NCBI RefSeq assembly: GCF_030693485.1
Contig: NZ_JAUYAN010000299.1
Coordinates: forward strand, 1-39,125
Direction: 5' to 3'
DNA length: 39,125 bases
DNA from: Bradyrhizobium sp.
Lineage (GTDB): Bacteria > Pseudomonadota > Alphaproteobacteria > Rhizobiales > Xanthobacteraceae
Made by a program: the position numbers and the translations under genes. Numbering within the stretch: the stretch's first letter is position 1; every line of letters begins with the position of its first letter. Below, piece after piece: positions 1-8,058 of this stretch. The notes under the pieces are model-generated. The model was not told the origin of the DNA, made no database searches, and saw nothing but the letters and a program-made list of their open reading frames with translations.

Positions 1-525
1 CGTCCAGTCCTTGATGGCGCGGATGGTCGGCACTTCGTCGAACAGCCGCTCCAGCGTCGCCGCCGGATAGCCCTGCCCTGACGCGAGCGGGTACTGAAAG
101 ACGATGATGGGCAGATCGCTCGCGTCCGCGATGGCCTTGAAGTGAGCCAGCGCCATCGCCGGCGACTGGCCGAGGGTGAAGGGCGCCGGCGGAAACACCA
201 AGAGCGCCGAGGCGCCGCCGTCCTGCGCCTGCCGGGCGATCCGCGCCGCCTGCAGGCTGCCGTCGGCCCAGACACCGTGAATGACCGGCAGCGTGCCGCC
301 GACTTCCTCGCCAGCGATCGCCATGACGCGGCGTTGCTCCTCGTCGGTGCAGGAGGCGACCTCGGTCGAGTGGGCATTGATCGTGATCGCCGACAGTCCC
401 TGCACGGAGGCTACGTCGCGCAGATGAGCCCGAAAACCCGGCTCGTCGATCGACAGGTCGTCGTGGAACGGCAGCAGCGCCGCCGGAATGACGCCGTGTG
501 GCACGAAATCTGGATGGCGGCTCAT
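1..525 (-). CDS. Dihydrodipicolinate synthase/N-acetylneuraminate lyase family protein (partial, C-terminus outside window)
   Basis: The first 175 codons of a class I aldolase of the DapA/NanA family are visible; the gene runs off the left edge. Lys172, in the segment AIKDWT, fits the Schiff-base lysine. Tyr145, in FQYPLASG, lies 27 residues earlier, close to the Tyr133/Lys161 spacing of E. coli DapA. The phosphate/carboxylate loop that is GTT in DapA reads AHSTE here, so true dihydrodipicolinate synthase activity is doubtful and a catabolic 2-oxo-acid aldolase or dehydratase is more likely. The ATG at 525 is preceded by AGGAG at good spacing. The MFS gene lies upstream on the same strand, separated by a palindromic repeat. 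They may share a substrate, but that is inference. Confidence 0.85.
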   Translation of the reverse strand, partial: MSRHPDFVPHGVIPAALLPFHDDLSIDEPGFRAHLRDVASVQGLSAITINAHSTEVASCTDEEQRRVMAIAGEEVGGTLPVIHGVWADGSLQAARIARQAQDGGASALLVFPPAPFTLGQSPAMALAHFKAIADASDLPIIVFQYPLASGQGYPAATLERLFDEVPTIRAIKDWT

Positions 526-562
526 GTCTCGTCTCCTTTGGTGTTTTCTCGTTCCATTCTTA

Positions 563-687
563 CCTCTCCCGCTTGCGGGGGAGGTCGACGCGCTCGCAAG
601 AGCGCGGCGGGTGGGGGAAATCTCTCGACTGGCACTGGCGCATGCGGAGACACCCCCACCCCGGCCCTCCCCCGCAAGCGGGAGAGG
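563..687. repeat. Palindromic intergenic repeat element
   Basis: Two perfect 22-nt inverted arms, at 563-584 (starting CCTCTCCCGC) and 666-687 (ending GCGGGAGAGG), enclose about 80 nt. Each arm also has internal dyad symmetry around GCTTGC/GCAAGC. Elements of this look are dispersed in Bradyrhizobium-type genomes (from memory). It lies between the MFS gene and the DapA-like gene, both on minus, so its RNA would fold into a long stem-loop that could attenuate or stabilise the shared transcript. Confidence 0.85.
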
Positions 688-696
688 GAGAAGAAC

Positions 697-1971
697 TCAC
701 GCGAATTTCGGTTGCGCCGCGGCCTGGGCCAGCAGCCGCGCGCGTTCGGTGTTGGGCCACAGCAGCAGTAGGCCGAGCAACCCGGATACGATCATGATGA
801 CCGCGTTGATGGTGAAGCCGGTCATGTAGCCTTCGAGCGGGGTCGCCGCATGCTTGATCACGGTGCCCATCACCCACGGCGCCAGGATTCCGGCGAAGGT
901 ATAGATCGCGCTGTAGATTCCGATCACCGCGCCGCGCTGCTGCACCGGCGTGAATTCGCCCAGCATCGGCGGACAGACCACATAGATCGCGCCGCACAGC
1001 CCGGGTCCGAGCACCAGCAGCACGACCTGCAGGCCGGCGCCGTTGACATGCGGCATCGCCAGCAGGATCAGGCCGCCGACGATCAGCGGCACCGAACCGA
1101 GCACGCCGCGGGCGCCGCGGGTGGTGAAGCCCCGCGTCAGCATTACCTGCGATATCCACCCGGCCAGCAGCACGATGACGGCGCCGAACACCCAGGGCAG
1201 GACCGTGATCCATCCCGCATCCTTTTGCGTGAAGCCAAGCCCCTCGATGATGAAGGATGTGAACCAGGTCAGGCCGAGCGACAGCGCCCAATAGGAGCCG
1301 AAGGCCGCGGCACAGCAGCCAATGAAAGTGCGCGACGTCAGCAGCTGGAAATAGGGCACACGGGGATCGGCTGCGGCCATCGCGACGGTCTGCACCAGCG
1401 GTCCTTCCCTGCCCATCACCAGCCACGCCACCACCCACATCAGGCCGACCACGCCGAGCGCGCCGAACGCATAATGCCAGCTGTGATTGACGATGATCCA
1501 GTTCAGCGCCGGCACCGCGAGAATCACGCCGAACGCCGAGCCCTGCGCCAGGATCGCGGTGGGCAGCGTCCGCTTCTCGTCCGGGAACCATTTGTACAGC
1601 GCGTGCACCGCCACGGCGAACGCCGGCCCCTCGCCGGCGCCGAGGATGATGCGGCAAACCACCAGCGTGGTGAAGCTGACGGTGCCGACCATCGGGAACT
1701 GGGCCAGGGCCCAGATCACCGCCATCGCCAGCAGCACCCAGCGGGTATCGATGCGGTTGACGATGAAGCCGACCGCAAGGGCCGAGATCGAGAACAGGAA
1801 GAAAAACGAGGATCCCAGGAAGCCGAACTGCTCGGGGTCGAGCTGCAGCTCCGCCTTGATCGGGACGCCGGCGAGGTTGACCACGATCTTGTCGGCGAAA
1901 TTGACCAGCATGAACAGGAACAGGAGAAACGTGATGGTCCAGGCGCCCTTGAGCGTCGGTTGCGTGGTCAT
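697..1971 (-). CDS. MFS transporter, probably anion:cation symporter (ACS) type
   Basis: A 424-residue integral membrane protein with about twelve hydrophobic segments, typical of the major facilitator superfamily. The first segment (TFLLFLFMLVNFADKIVV) and the following GFLGSSFFFLFSISAL region resemble the ACS family, which takes up organic acids such as galactonate, tartrate or aromatic acids. The ATG at 1971 is preferred because the protein starts just before the first membrane helix and a GGGGGA ribosome site precedes it. An upstream in-frame extension has no transporter character. The DapA-like lyase follows on the same strand, so it may import that enzyme's substrate. The substrate cannot be read from sequence. 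Confidence 0.88.
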   Translation of the reverse strand: MTTQPTLKGAWTITFLLFLFMLVNFADKIVVNLAGVPIKAELQLDPEQFGFLGSSFFFLFSISALAVGFIVNRIDTRWVLLAMAVIWALAQFPMVGTVSFTTLVVCRIILGAGEGPAFAVAVHALYKWFPDEKRTLPTAILAQGSAFGVILAVPALNWIIVNHSWHYAFGALGVVGLMWVVAWLVMGREGPLVQTVAMAAADPRVPYFQLLTSRTFIGCCAAAFGSYWALSLGLTWFTSFIIEGLGFTQKDAGWITVLPWVFGAVIVLLAGWISQVMLTRGFTTRGARGVLGSVPLIVGGLILLAMPHVNGAGLQVVLLVLGPGLCGAIYVVCPPMLGEFTPVQQRGAVIGIYSAIYTFAGILAPWVMGTVIKHAATPLEGYMTGFTINAVIMIVSGLLGLLLLWPNTERARLLAQAAAQPKFA

Positions 1972-2146
1972 GGGGTCCCCCGAGTTTTGGCAGCTGGCCT
2001 GTTGATCGGCCTCGCCGGATGCTACCCGTGAGGCAAGCGGCAGCGCAACCGGGCATTTCCGGACGGATGACGGACCGCAGTGCCCGGCAACGCCTTCACG
2101 ATCACGTCGCCGCCACGATTGAGACCGTGATCTGGCGGCCCGCCCT

Positions 2147-2155
2147 TGGTATACT
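2147..2155 (+). promoter_or_regulatory. Candidate extended -10 promoter element for the ABC exporter operon
   Basis: TG-G-TATACT fits an extended -10 (TGnTATAAT) and lies 57 nt upstream of the GTG start of the ATPase gene, in the 241-nt divergent gap. No good -35 hexamer is seen at 17 nt, which is compatible with an extended -10 but leaves the call tentative. Confidence 0.4.
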
Positions 2156-2212
2156 GGGCGATCTTTCAAAGAGGCATCGAATCCGCTTGGCATCGCAACC
2201 GGCAATCCCATC

Positions 2213-2866
2213 GTGCTGAGCGTCAGGAACCTGACCAAGACCTATCGCTCGGCCGGCGAGCAGGTCGCGGTGCTGCGCGGCGTCAACCTCGATATTTCGG
2301 CCGGCGAGCGTGTCGCACTGACGGGCGAGTCCGGCAGCGGCAAGAGTACCCTTCTGCATCTGATCGCCGGGTTGGATGCGGCCGATGGCGGCGAGATCAC
2401 GCTCGCCGATATCGCCGTCGCCGATCTCGGTGATGCCGGCCGGGCGGAATTGCGGCGCGACCGGCTTGGCCTGGTGTTCCAGCAGTTCAATCTGATCCCC
2501 AGCCTGAACGTCGAAGACAACCTCGCCTTTCAGTCCCGTATTGCCGGCCGCCATGACGCCGTCTGGCATGCCGAACTGGTGGAACGGCTCGGGCTCGCCG
2601 CGCTGTTGCAGCGCTATCCCGAACAATTGTCGGGCGGACAGCAGCAGCGGGTGGCGATCGGCCGCGCGCTGGCGACAAAACCGCTGCTGCTGCTCGCCGA
2701 CGAGCCGACCGGCAATCTCGACGAGGCCACCGCGGATGAGGTGCTGGCGCTAACCCGCGATCTGGTGGCGCGAACCGGCTGCGGCTTCCTGATGGTGACG
2801 CACAGCGAGCGGCTCGCCGCCACGCTCGACCGCCGGATCCATCTCCATGCCGGATTGATCGCATGA
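2213..2866 (+). CDS. ABC transporter ATP-binding protein, LolD/MacB/AttE type
   Basis: A 217-residue nucleotide-binding domain of the class that works with FtsX-type permeases. Walker A is GESGSGKST at 38-46, the Q-loop is FQQFN at about 89-93, the signature is LSGGQ at 139-143, Walker B is LLLLADEP with Asp163 and Glu164, and the H-loop is VTHSE. The start is GTG. Its stop overlaps the ATG of the FtsX permease (ATGA), so the two are translationally coupled. It should power a mechanotransmission-type transporter acting on periplasmic or envelope substrates rather than importing solute. With the next two genes it resembles the AttEFGH class of ABC systems; that assignment rests on gene order and families. 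Confidence 0.9.
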   Translation: MLSVRNLTKTYRSAGEQVAVLRGVNLDISAGERVALTGESGSGKSTLLHLIAGLDAADGGEITLADIAVADLGDAGRAELRRDRLGLVFQQFNLIPSLNVEDNLAFQSRIAGRHDAVWHAELVERLGLAALLQRYPEQLSGGQQQRVAIGRALATKPLLLLADEPTGNLDEATADEVLALTRDLVARTGCGFLMVTHSERLAATLDRRIHLHAGLIA

Positions 2867-5325
2867 GCCGGGCGCTGTGGATTCTTGCGGTTCTGCTCAG
2901 TCACTGGCGGCGGCACCCGATGCAACTGGCGACCCTGCTGATCGGACTGATCTCGGCGACCGCGCTGTGGAGCGGCGTGCAGGCGCTGAACGCGCAGGCG
3001 CGCAGCAGTTACGACCGCGCCGCCGCGACCTTCGGCGGCGCGCGAACCGCCATGCTGGTCGGCCGCGACGATGCGGCCTTTCCGCAGGCACTGTTTGTCG
3101 AACTGCGCCGCGCCGGCTGGAATGTGTCACCCGTGCTCGAAGGCCGCATTCAGATCGGTGGACGCGCGTTCAGGCTGCTGGGCATCGAACCGGTCACGCT
3201 GCCCGGCGAGGTCGGCGACGCGCCGACGGTCGGTCGATCAGGCCTGCAGTCCTTCGTGACGCCGCCGGGCGAAATGCTGGTGGCGCGCGAGGTGCTCACC
3301 GATCTCAATCTGCCGGAAGGCGCACGGCCTTCGACCAGCAGCGGAACCTTGCTGCCGCCGTTGCGCGTGCAATCGCAAATGGCGCCTGGCGTGCTGGTGG
3401 TCGATATCGGCATCGCCCAGCAACTCCTGAACATGCCGGACCAGATGTCGCGGCTCTTGATCGGCAAGACGAAAGGCCCGCGCGCAGCGCTGGAAGCCGT
3501 CGCCGGCGACAGGCTGCTTCTGGTCGAGCCGGATGCGGAAAGCGATCTCGAACGGCTCACCGACAGTTTCCACCTCAATCTGACGGCGTTCGGCCTGCTG
3601 TCATTCGTGGTCGGACTGTTCATCGTCAACTCGGCGATCGGGTTGGCCTTCGAGCAGCGGCGGCCGATGCTGCGAACGCTGCGCGCCTGCGGGGTGTCGG
3701 CGCGGATGCTGAACGCGGTGCTGGTGATCGAGCTGGTGGCGCTGGCGCTGATCGCGGGCGTCATGGGACTGGTGTGCGGTTACTTCATCGCGGCTTCCCT
3801 GTTGCCCGATGTCGCGGCATCGTTGCGCGGGCTCTATGGCGCGCAGATTCCCGGGCAATTGACGCTGCGGAGCGAATGGTGGATCGCCGGCCTCGCGATC
3901 TCGGTGCTCGGCGCCTTGGCGGCGGCGGCCGCGAGCCTGTTGAAAGCCGCCCGCCTTCCGGTGCTGGTGGCGGCGCAGCCGCAGGCCTGGCAACAGGCAC
4001 AGCAGCGCTGGCTGATACTGCAGAGCGCGGTCGCGCTCGCGGTGTTCGCCACCGCTGGTTTCCTGCTGTGGTATGGCGACTCGCTGCTGTCAGGGTTCGC
4101 CGTGCTCGCGGCCCTGCTGCTGGCCGCAGCACTTATGCTGCCGGCGATCCTGGAGCGCGTGCTGTCGCTGGGCCAGCGCAGCGCGCGCCGCCCGCTCGCG
4201 GTCTGGTTCTGGGCCGATAGCCGGCAGCAACTCTCGGGACTCTCGCTGGCGCTGATGGCGCTGCTACTCGCGCTCGCCGTCAATGTCGGCGTCGGCACCA
4301 TGGTGGAAAGTTTCAGCCGGACGTTTGTCGGCTGGCTCGACGGCCGGCTGGCGGCGGATGTCTATGTCAGCGCCAAAGACGATGCGCAGGCGACCGCGAT
4401 CAGGGCCTGGCTGCGTGCGCGCCCCGAAGTCGAGGCGATCCTTCCCGGCGGCCGCGCCGACGCGCAATTTCGCGGCGCCCCGATCGAGGTGCTGGGCCTG
4501 CCCGACCACGCCACCTACAGCGAGCACTGGCCGCTGCTGGAATCCAGCGGCAATGCCTGGGTTCGGCTGCGGCCGGGCGATACAGCCCTGATCAGCGAAC
4601 AACTGGCCCGGCGTCTGAAACTCGGGCTCGGCGACCGCATCGAGGTGCCCGCGCCCGGCGGCAACTGGCCGCTCGAGATCGTCGGCATCTATGCCGATTA
4701 CGGCAACCCGAAGGGCCAGATCACCGTCAACTACGCCGCGCTGACCCGGCGCTTTCCCGGCATCCCCGCCACGAGGTTCGGCCTGCGGGTCGCGCCGCCG
4801 GAGATTCCGGCGCTGCTATCGGCAATGCGTGAAAAATTCGGCCTCGGTGACCGCAGCCTCGCGGATCAGGCCACCATGAAGGCCGAGTCGAAGCGGATTT
4901 TCAGCCGAACCTTTGCGGTGACCGCAGCGCTCAACACTTTTACTCTCGGGGTGGCCGGCATCGCACTGCTGACCAGCTTGCTGACCCTGAGCAATTCCCG
5001 ACTGCCGCAGCTGGCGCCGTTATGGGCGATCGGAATCACGCGGCGGCGGCTGGCCGCGATCGAGCTGGTCAAGACCATGTCGGTGGCGCTGATCACGGCG
5101 CTGCTGGCGCTGCCGCTCGGCCTCCTGGTGGCGTGGTGCCTGATCGCGGTGGTGAACGTCAAGGCGTTCGGCTGGCGGCTGCCGTTTCACGTATTCCCGC
5201 TGCAACTGCTCGAACTGCTGGGTGTCGCGATGGCGGCCTCGCTGCTGGCCGCCCTGCTTCCCGTGCTGAAACTGGCGCGCATGCAGCCGGCCAGCCTGAT
5301 CAAGATTTTCGCCGATGAACGCTAG
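2863..5325 (+). CDS. ABC transporter permease with two FtsX domains (AttF/AttG-like fusion)
   Basis: An 820-residue membrane protein. An N-terminal helix at about 20-40 is followed by a periplasmic domain. Three helices follow at about 238-262, 283-312 and 335-360 (first FtsX unit), then hydrophobic segments at about 385-430 and a helix at about 455-480. A second periplasmic domain follows, and a final three-helix FtsX unit lies near 695-805. This duplicated layout is seen in YbbP-type permeases and corresponds to two permease subunits fused. It overlaps the ATPase gene by 4 nt and the lipocalin gene by 11 nt, implying co-translation. Likely role: moving or releasing a lipid or hydrophobic envelope component together with the exported lipocalin protein. 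Confidence 0.88.
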   Translation: MSRALWILAVLLSHWRRHPMQLATLLIGLISATALWSGVQALNAQARSSYDRAAATFGGARTAMLVGRDDAAFPQALFVELRRAGWNVSPVLEGRIQIGGRAFRLLGIEPVTLPGEVGDAPTVGRSGLQSFVTPPGEMLVAREVLTDLNLPEGARPSTSSGTLLPPLRVQSQMAPGVLVVDIGIAQQLLNMPDQMSRLLIGKTKGPRAALEAVAGDRLLLVEPDAESDLERLTDSFHLNLTAFGLLSFVVGLFIVNSAIGLAFEQRRPMLRTLRACGVSARMLNAVLVIELVALALIAGVMGLVCGYFIAASLLPDVAASLRGLYGAQIPGQLTLRSEWWIAGLAISVLGALAAAAASLLKAARLPVLVAAQPQAWQQAQQRWLILQSAVALAVFATAGFLLWYGDSLLSGFAVLAALLLAAALMLPAILERVLSLGQRSARRPLAVWFWADSRQQLSGLSLALMALLLALAVNVGVGTMVESFSRTFVGWLDGRLAADVYVSAKDDAQATAIRAWLRARPEVEAILPGGRADAQFRGAPIEVLGLPDHATYSEHWPLLESSGNAWVRLRPGDTALISEQLARRLKLGLGDRIEVPAPGGNWPLEIVGIYADYGNPKGQITVNYAALTRRFPGIPATRFGLRVAPPEIPALLSAMREKFGLGDRSLADQATMKAESKRIFSRTFAVTAALNTFTLGVAGIALLTSLLTLSNSRLPQLAPLWAIGITRRRLAAIELVKTMSVALITALLALPLGLLVAWCLIAVVNVKAFGWRLPFHVFPLQLLELLGVAMAASLLAALLPVLKLARMQPASLIKIFADER

Positions 5326-6403
5326 CATCAAACTATCGCGCCGCGCCTTCGCCGGCGGACTTGCCCTGCTCGGGCTCGGCGGTGGAGCAGCACGTGCGCA
5401 GGGTTTTGCCGGGCTCGGCGAGAACGCGGAAGGGTTTGCAACCGTGGTGCCCGGCAGGACCTTTACGTTTCCCGCCGATCACGGCCCGCATCCGGAATTC
5501 CGTATCGAATGGTGGTACGTGACGGCGAATCTGAGGGATGCCAGCGGTGCTGCCTATGGCGCGCAGTGGACGCTGTTTCGCCAGGCCATCCGGCCGGGCA
5601 CGCAGCAGCCAGGCTGGGCCAACCAGCAGATCTGGATGGGCCATGCCGCGGTGACATCGGCGGAAACGCACCGATATGGCGAAGCCTTTGCGCGCGGTGG
5701 CGTCGGCCAGGCCGGCGTCGAGACAAAACCTTTTCACGCCTGGATCGATGGCTGGGACATGCGCGGGCTTGATGGCATGCTCGACGCCACGTTGGCGCCG
5801 CTCGACCTCAAGGCGTCGGGCTCCGACTTTTCCTACGCGCTGCGGCTCGACGCCGACCGGTCGCTGGTGCTGCAGGGAGACGCCGGCTACAGCCGGAAAT
5901 CGGACCGCGGACAGGCGTCGTATTATTACAGCCAGCCGTTTTTCAACGTTAGCGGCCTTATCAGCATCGGCGACAGGCCCGTCGATGTCACCGGCCTGGC
6001 CTGGATGGACCGGGAATGGAGCAGCCAGCCGCTTGGCCCGGACCAGACCGGATGGGACTGGTTCTCGCTGCATCTGAATACGGGAGAAAAACTGATGCTA
6101 TACTGGCTGCGCCAGCAGGACGGCCGCAACAAGATGTTCGGCAACTGGATCGCGCCCGACGGCCGCTCGGTCGAAATAGCATCGGCCGACAACAGCATCA
6201 CGCCGATTGGGATGACCGACGTCGCCGGCCGCAAGATTCCGACCGCATGGCGCGTCGCCATTCCCGCCCGCGGCCTTGCCATCGAAACCACGCCGCTGAA
6301 TGCCAAGAGCTGGATGGGGACCAGCTTTCCCTATTGGGAAGGCCCGATCCACTTTGCCGGCAGCCACGCCGGATTAGGATATCTTGAAATGACCGGGTAT
6401 TAG
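5315..6403 (+). CDS. AttH/CrtC-like lipocalin-domain protein, Tat-exported
   Basis: A 362-residue protein of the family that includes AttH and the hydroxyneurosporene synthase (CrtC) N-terminal lipocalin fold. The N-terminus has a twin-arginine motif (SRRAFAGG at 8-15), a hydrophobic stretch, and a likely cleavage after ARA at residue 28, so a folded periplasmic product is expected. Family-like segments include FRIEWWYVT near 60-70, AWMDREWSSQ in the middle and WDWFSLHLN just after. No carotenoid genes are nearby, so carotenoid hydration is unlikely. The context is the ABC permease, whose 3' end it overlaps by 11 nt. It probably binds the hydrophobic ligand handled by that transporter. Confidence 0.85.
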   Translation: MNASIKLSRRAFAGGLALLGLGGGAARAQGFAGLGENAEGFATVVPGRTFTFPADHGPHPEFRIEWWYVTANLRDASGAAYGAQWTLFRQAIRPGTQQPGWANQQIWMGHAAVTSAETHRYGEAFARGGVGQAGVETKPFHAWIDGWDMRGLDGMLDATLAPLDLKASGSDFSYALRLDADRSLVLQGDAGYSRKSDRGQASYYYSQPFFNVSGLISIGDRPVDVTGLAWMDREWSSQPLGPDQTGWDWFSLHLNTGEKLMLYWLRQQDGRNKMFGNWIAPDGRSVEIASADNSITPIGMTDVAGRKIPTAWRVAIPARGLAIETTPLNAKSWMGTSFPYWEGPIHFAGSHAGLGYLEMTGY

Positions 6404-6434
6404 GTCCGCGACGCTTCAAGAAGGAATCCCCGCG

Positions 6435-6830
6435 ATGTACCATTTCACGGCGCTCGTCACCTGTCTCGCCATCCTGTTCTATTTCTTCACCGGCATCCAG
6501 GTGTCGAGAGCGCGGGTGGCGTTCGGCATCAAGGCGCCGGCGACCTCGGGCCATCTCGATTTCGATCGGGTGTTTCGCGTGCAGATGAACACGCTGGAAT
6601 GGATGCCGATCTTCCTGCCGTCGCTCTGGCTGTTTGCGATCTATATCGGCGACCTCTATGCCGCGGTGCTCGGCCTGATCTGGATCGCCGGCCGCGGCCT
6701 CTATTTGACCGGCTATTCGAAGGCCGCCGCCAAACGCGGCCCGGGCTTTGCCATTCAGGCGCTGGCCGGTGTCATTCTCTGGGCCGGCGCGCTGGGTGCG
6801 ATCGTGTGGCGGATCGTGCAGGCGTCGTGA
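6435..6830 (+). CDS. MAPEG family membrane protein
   Basis: A 131-residue protein with four predicted helices (about 5-23, 55-75, 77-95 and 108-128). The conserved MAPEG stretch is present: RVFRVQMNTLEWMPIFLPSL at 44-63, then GLIWIAGRGLYLTGYSK. The eukaryotic family members use glutathione on lipophilic substrates (microsomal GST, leukotriene synthases). Bacterial members are mostly uncharacterised. It starts 31 nt after the lipocalin gene and probably belongs to the same transcript, which fits a membrane-lipid or detoxification theme. The ATG at 6435 has an upstream AAGGAAT ribosome site. Confidence 0.88.
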   Translation: MYHFTALVTCLAILFYFFTGIQVSRARVAFGIKAPATSGHLDFDRVFRVQMNTLEWMPIFLPSLWLFAIYIGDLYAAVLGLIWIAGRGLYLTGYSKAAAKRGPGFAIQALAGVILWAGALGAIVWRIVQAS

Positions 6831-6846
6831 CGCAGCCTGATGGCCG

Positions 6847-7821
6847 TCAAGTCCGCGAGATGGTCTCGGAAGGAAGTTCGCCGAAGGCCTCGCGATAGTC
6901 CCTGGCGAAGCGACCGGGGCTGACAAAATTGCATTTGAACGCGATCGCGGTCACCCTGACGCTGGGGCCGCCCGCCATCAGCATCTCTCGCGCGCGCCTT
7001 AGCCGGATCAACCTGGCGAAGGCCATCGGCGAATAGCCCCGGCTGCGATCGAACGCCCTGAAGATGGATCGCGCGCTGACGCCGGCTTCGGCCACCAACC
7101 GGTCGATCGTGATCGCCTCGTGCCAATGGGCTTCAATGAATTCCTCAAGTCGCCGGACAACAACGGGCGCAGCCTCCTTGTCCTGCATTTCCAGCAGATG
7201 CCTGAAGGTGTGCCGGCCCGCCCAGAGAAAAGAAATCTGCACCGCCTGTTCGAGCTCCCGGCATGCGGCCACGGGCATGCTCGACGCCGCCGAATCCAGT
7301 TGGTGCGACAGGAAATGCAGCAATTGGTACAAACCCCGCGCGTACGGCTCGTTCGCGTCGAGCGCGGGATCAAACCTCATCTCTCCCCTCGGCTTGACGC
7401 CCAGAATCGCCGTCAGCTTGTGCAACAACCTTTCCGGGTCGATCCGGAGCGTGAGACGTTCATGTCCGGCCTCGCAAGCCGAACGAGAGGTGACGCCGGC
7501 CGCAGTGATCGCGAACCGGCCGGCATCGATGGCGGTCACCCGGCCCTCGGCTGAAATCGCCGCGCGGCCCTTGAGCGGGATTTGAAGCCGGATGAAATCC
7601 GCCTCCAGCAGATCCGCGGCGAGATCGCAGCTGGTGGCGCCATACGCCAGGCCGATGTCGGGCAGGCTGACCAAATTTACCCGCGCGCGGAAGTCGGCGG
7701 TGTTGCCCAGATCGATCCGGACCGCGCCAAGCAACGTCGAACCGTAATGCCGCAACACCTCCGGATCTGATGTTTGAAACATCGGGTATCGATGTAACGG
7801 CTCGGCTTCGCTATTGGCCAT
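6847..7821 (-). CDS. AraC family transcriptional regulator
   Basis: A 324-residue regulator. The N-terminal half fits the AraC-binding-like (cupin) sensing domain, beginning near LHRYPMFQTSD. The C-terminal ~100 residues form the two-helix-turn-helix AraC DNA-binding domain, with the hallmark segment FKCNFVSPGRFARDYREAFGE shortly before the end. The start is uncertain. ATG 7821 is chosen because codons upstream of it, back to ATG 7893, lose the G/C third-position bias seen in the gene. ATG 7782 is a third option. It lies downstream of an orphan binding-protein gene on the same strand and probably senses an aromatic or carboxylic catabolite of the neighbouring acyl-CoA genes. That is inference. 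Confidence 0.85.
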   Translation of the reverse strand: MANSEAEPLHRYPMFQTSDPEVLRHYGSTLLGAVRIDLGNTADFRARVNLVSLPDIGLAYGATSCDLAADLLEADFIRLQIPLKGRAAISAEGRVTAIDAGRFAITAAGVTSRSACEAGHERLTLRIDPERLLHKLTAILGVKPRGEMRFDPALDANEPYARGLYQLLHFLSHQLDSAASSMPVAACRELEQAVQISFLWAGRHTFRHLLEMQDKEAAPVVVRRLEEFIEAHWHEAITIDRLVAEAGVSARSIFRAFDRSRGYSPMAFARLIRLRRAREMLMAGGPSVRVTAIAFKCNFVSPGRFARDYREAFGELPSETISRT

Positions 7822-7989
7822 CTTGTTAGCCTGACTATGCTGTTGCTGTATCTCTCCATTTTCCGCAGCCAAATTACCAGCAATCAGTTTCATCTGAACG
7901 CCCTGTTTTTCCCGTAAAACTACGGGGTTGAGAAGATGTGAGGGCGGCCGATGCTCAACGAGCGGCGCAGTGCTCAAATTCCACCATTC

Positions 7990-8021
7990 GCCGCGCCGTC
8001 CCTGCAAGGAGACGGCGCGGC
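7990..8021 (-). terminator. Stem-loop downstream of the HAAT binding-protein gene
   Basis: Perfect 11-bp arms GCCGCGCCGTC (7990-8000) and GACGGCGCGGC (8011-8021) enclose a 10-nt loop, 38 nt beyond the stop of the minus-strand gene. There is no clear U-tract after it on the minus strand, so it is either a weak intrinsic terminator or an RNA-stabilising hairpin. Confidence 0.5.
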
Positions 8022-8058
8022 GCATCAGGGCTCGCCCGCGATCAAACCGTCGCCGCGA

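Noticed and set aside
630..645. Sigma-54-like TGGCAC
   Set aside because: The second half reads CATGC instead of TTGCA at the required spacing, and it lies inside the palindromic repeat.
697..2238. N-terminal extension of the MFS gene to 2238
   Set aside because: The extra 89 residues are not membrane-like, and ATG 1971 has a ribosome site and normal family length.
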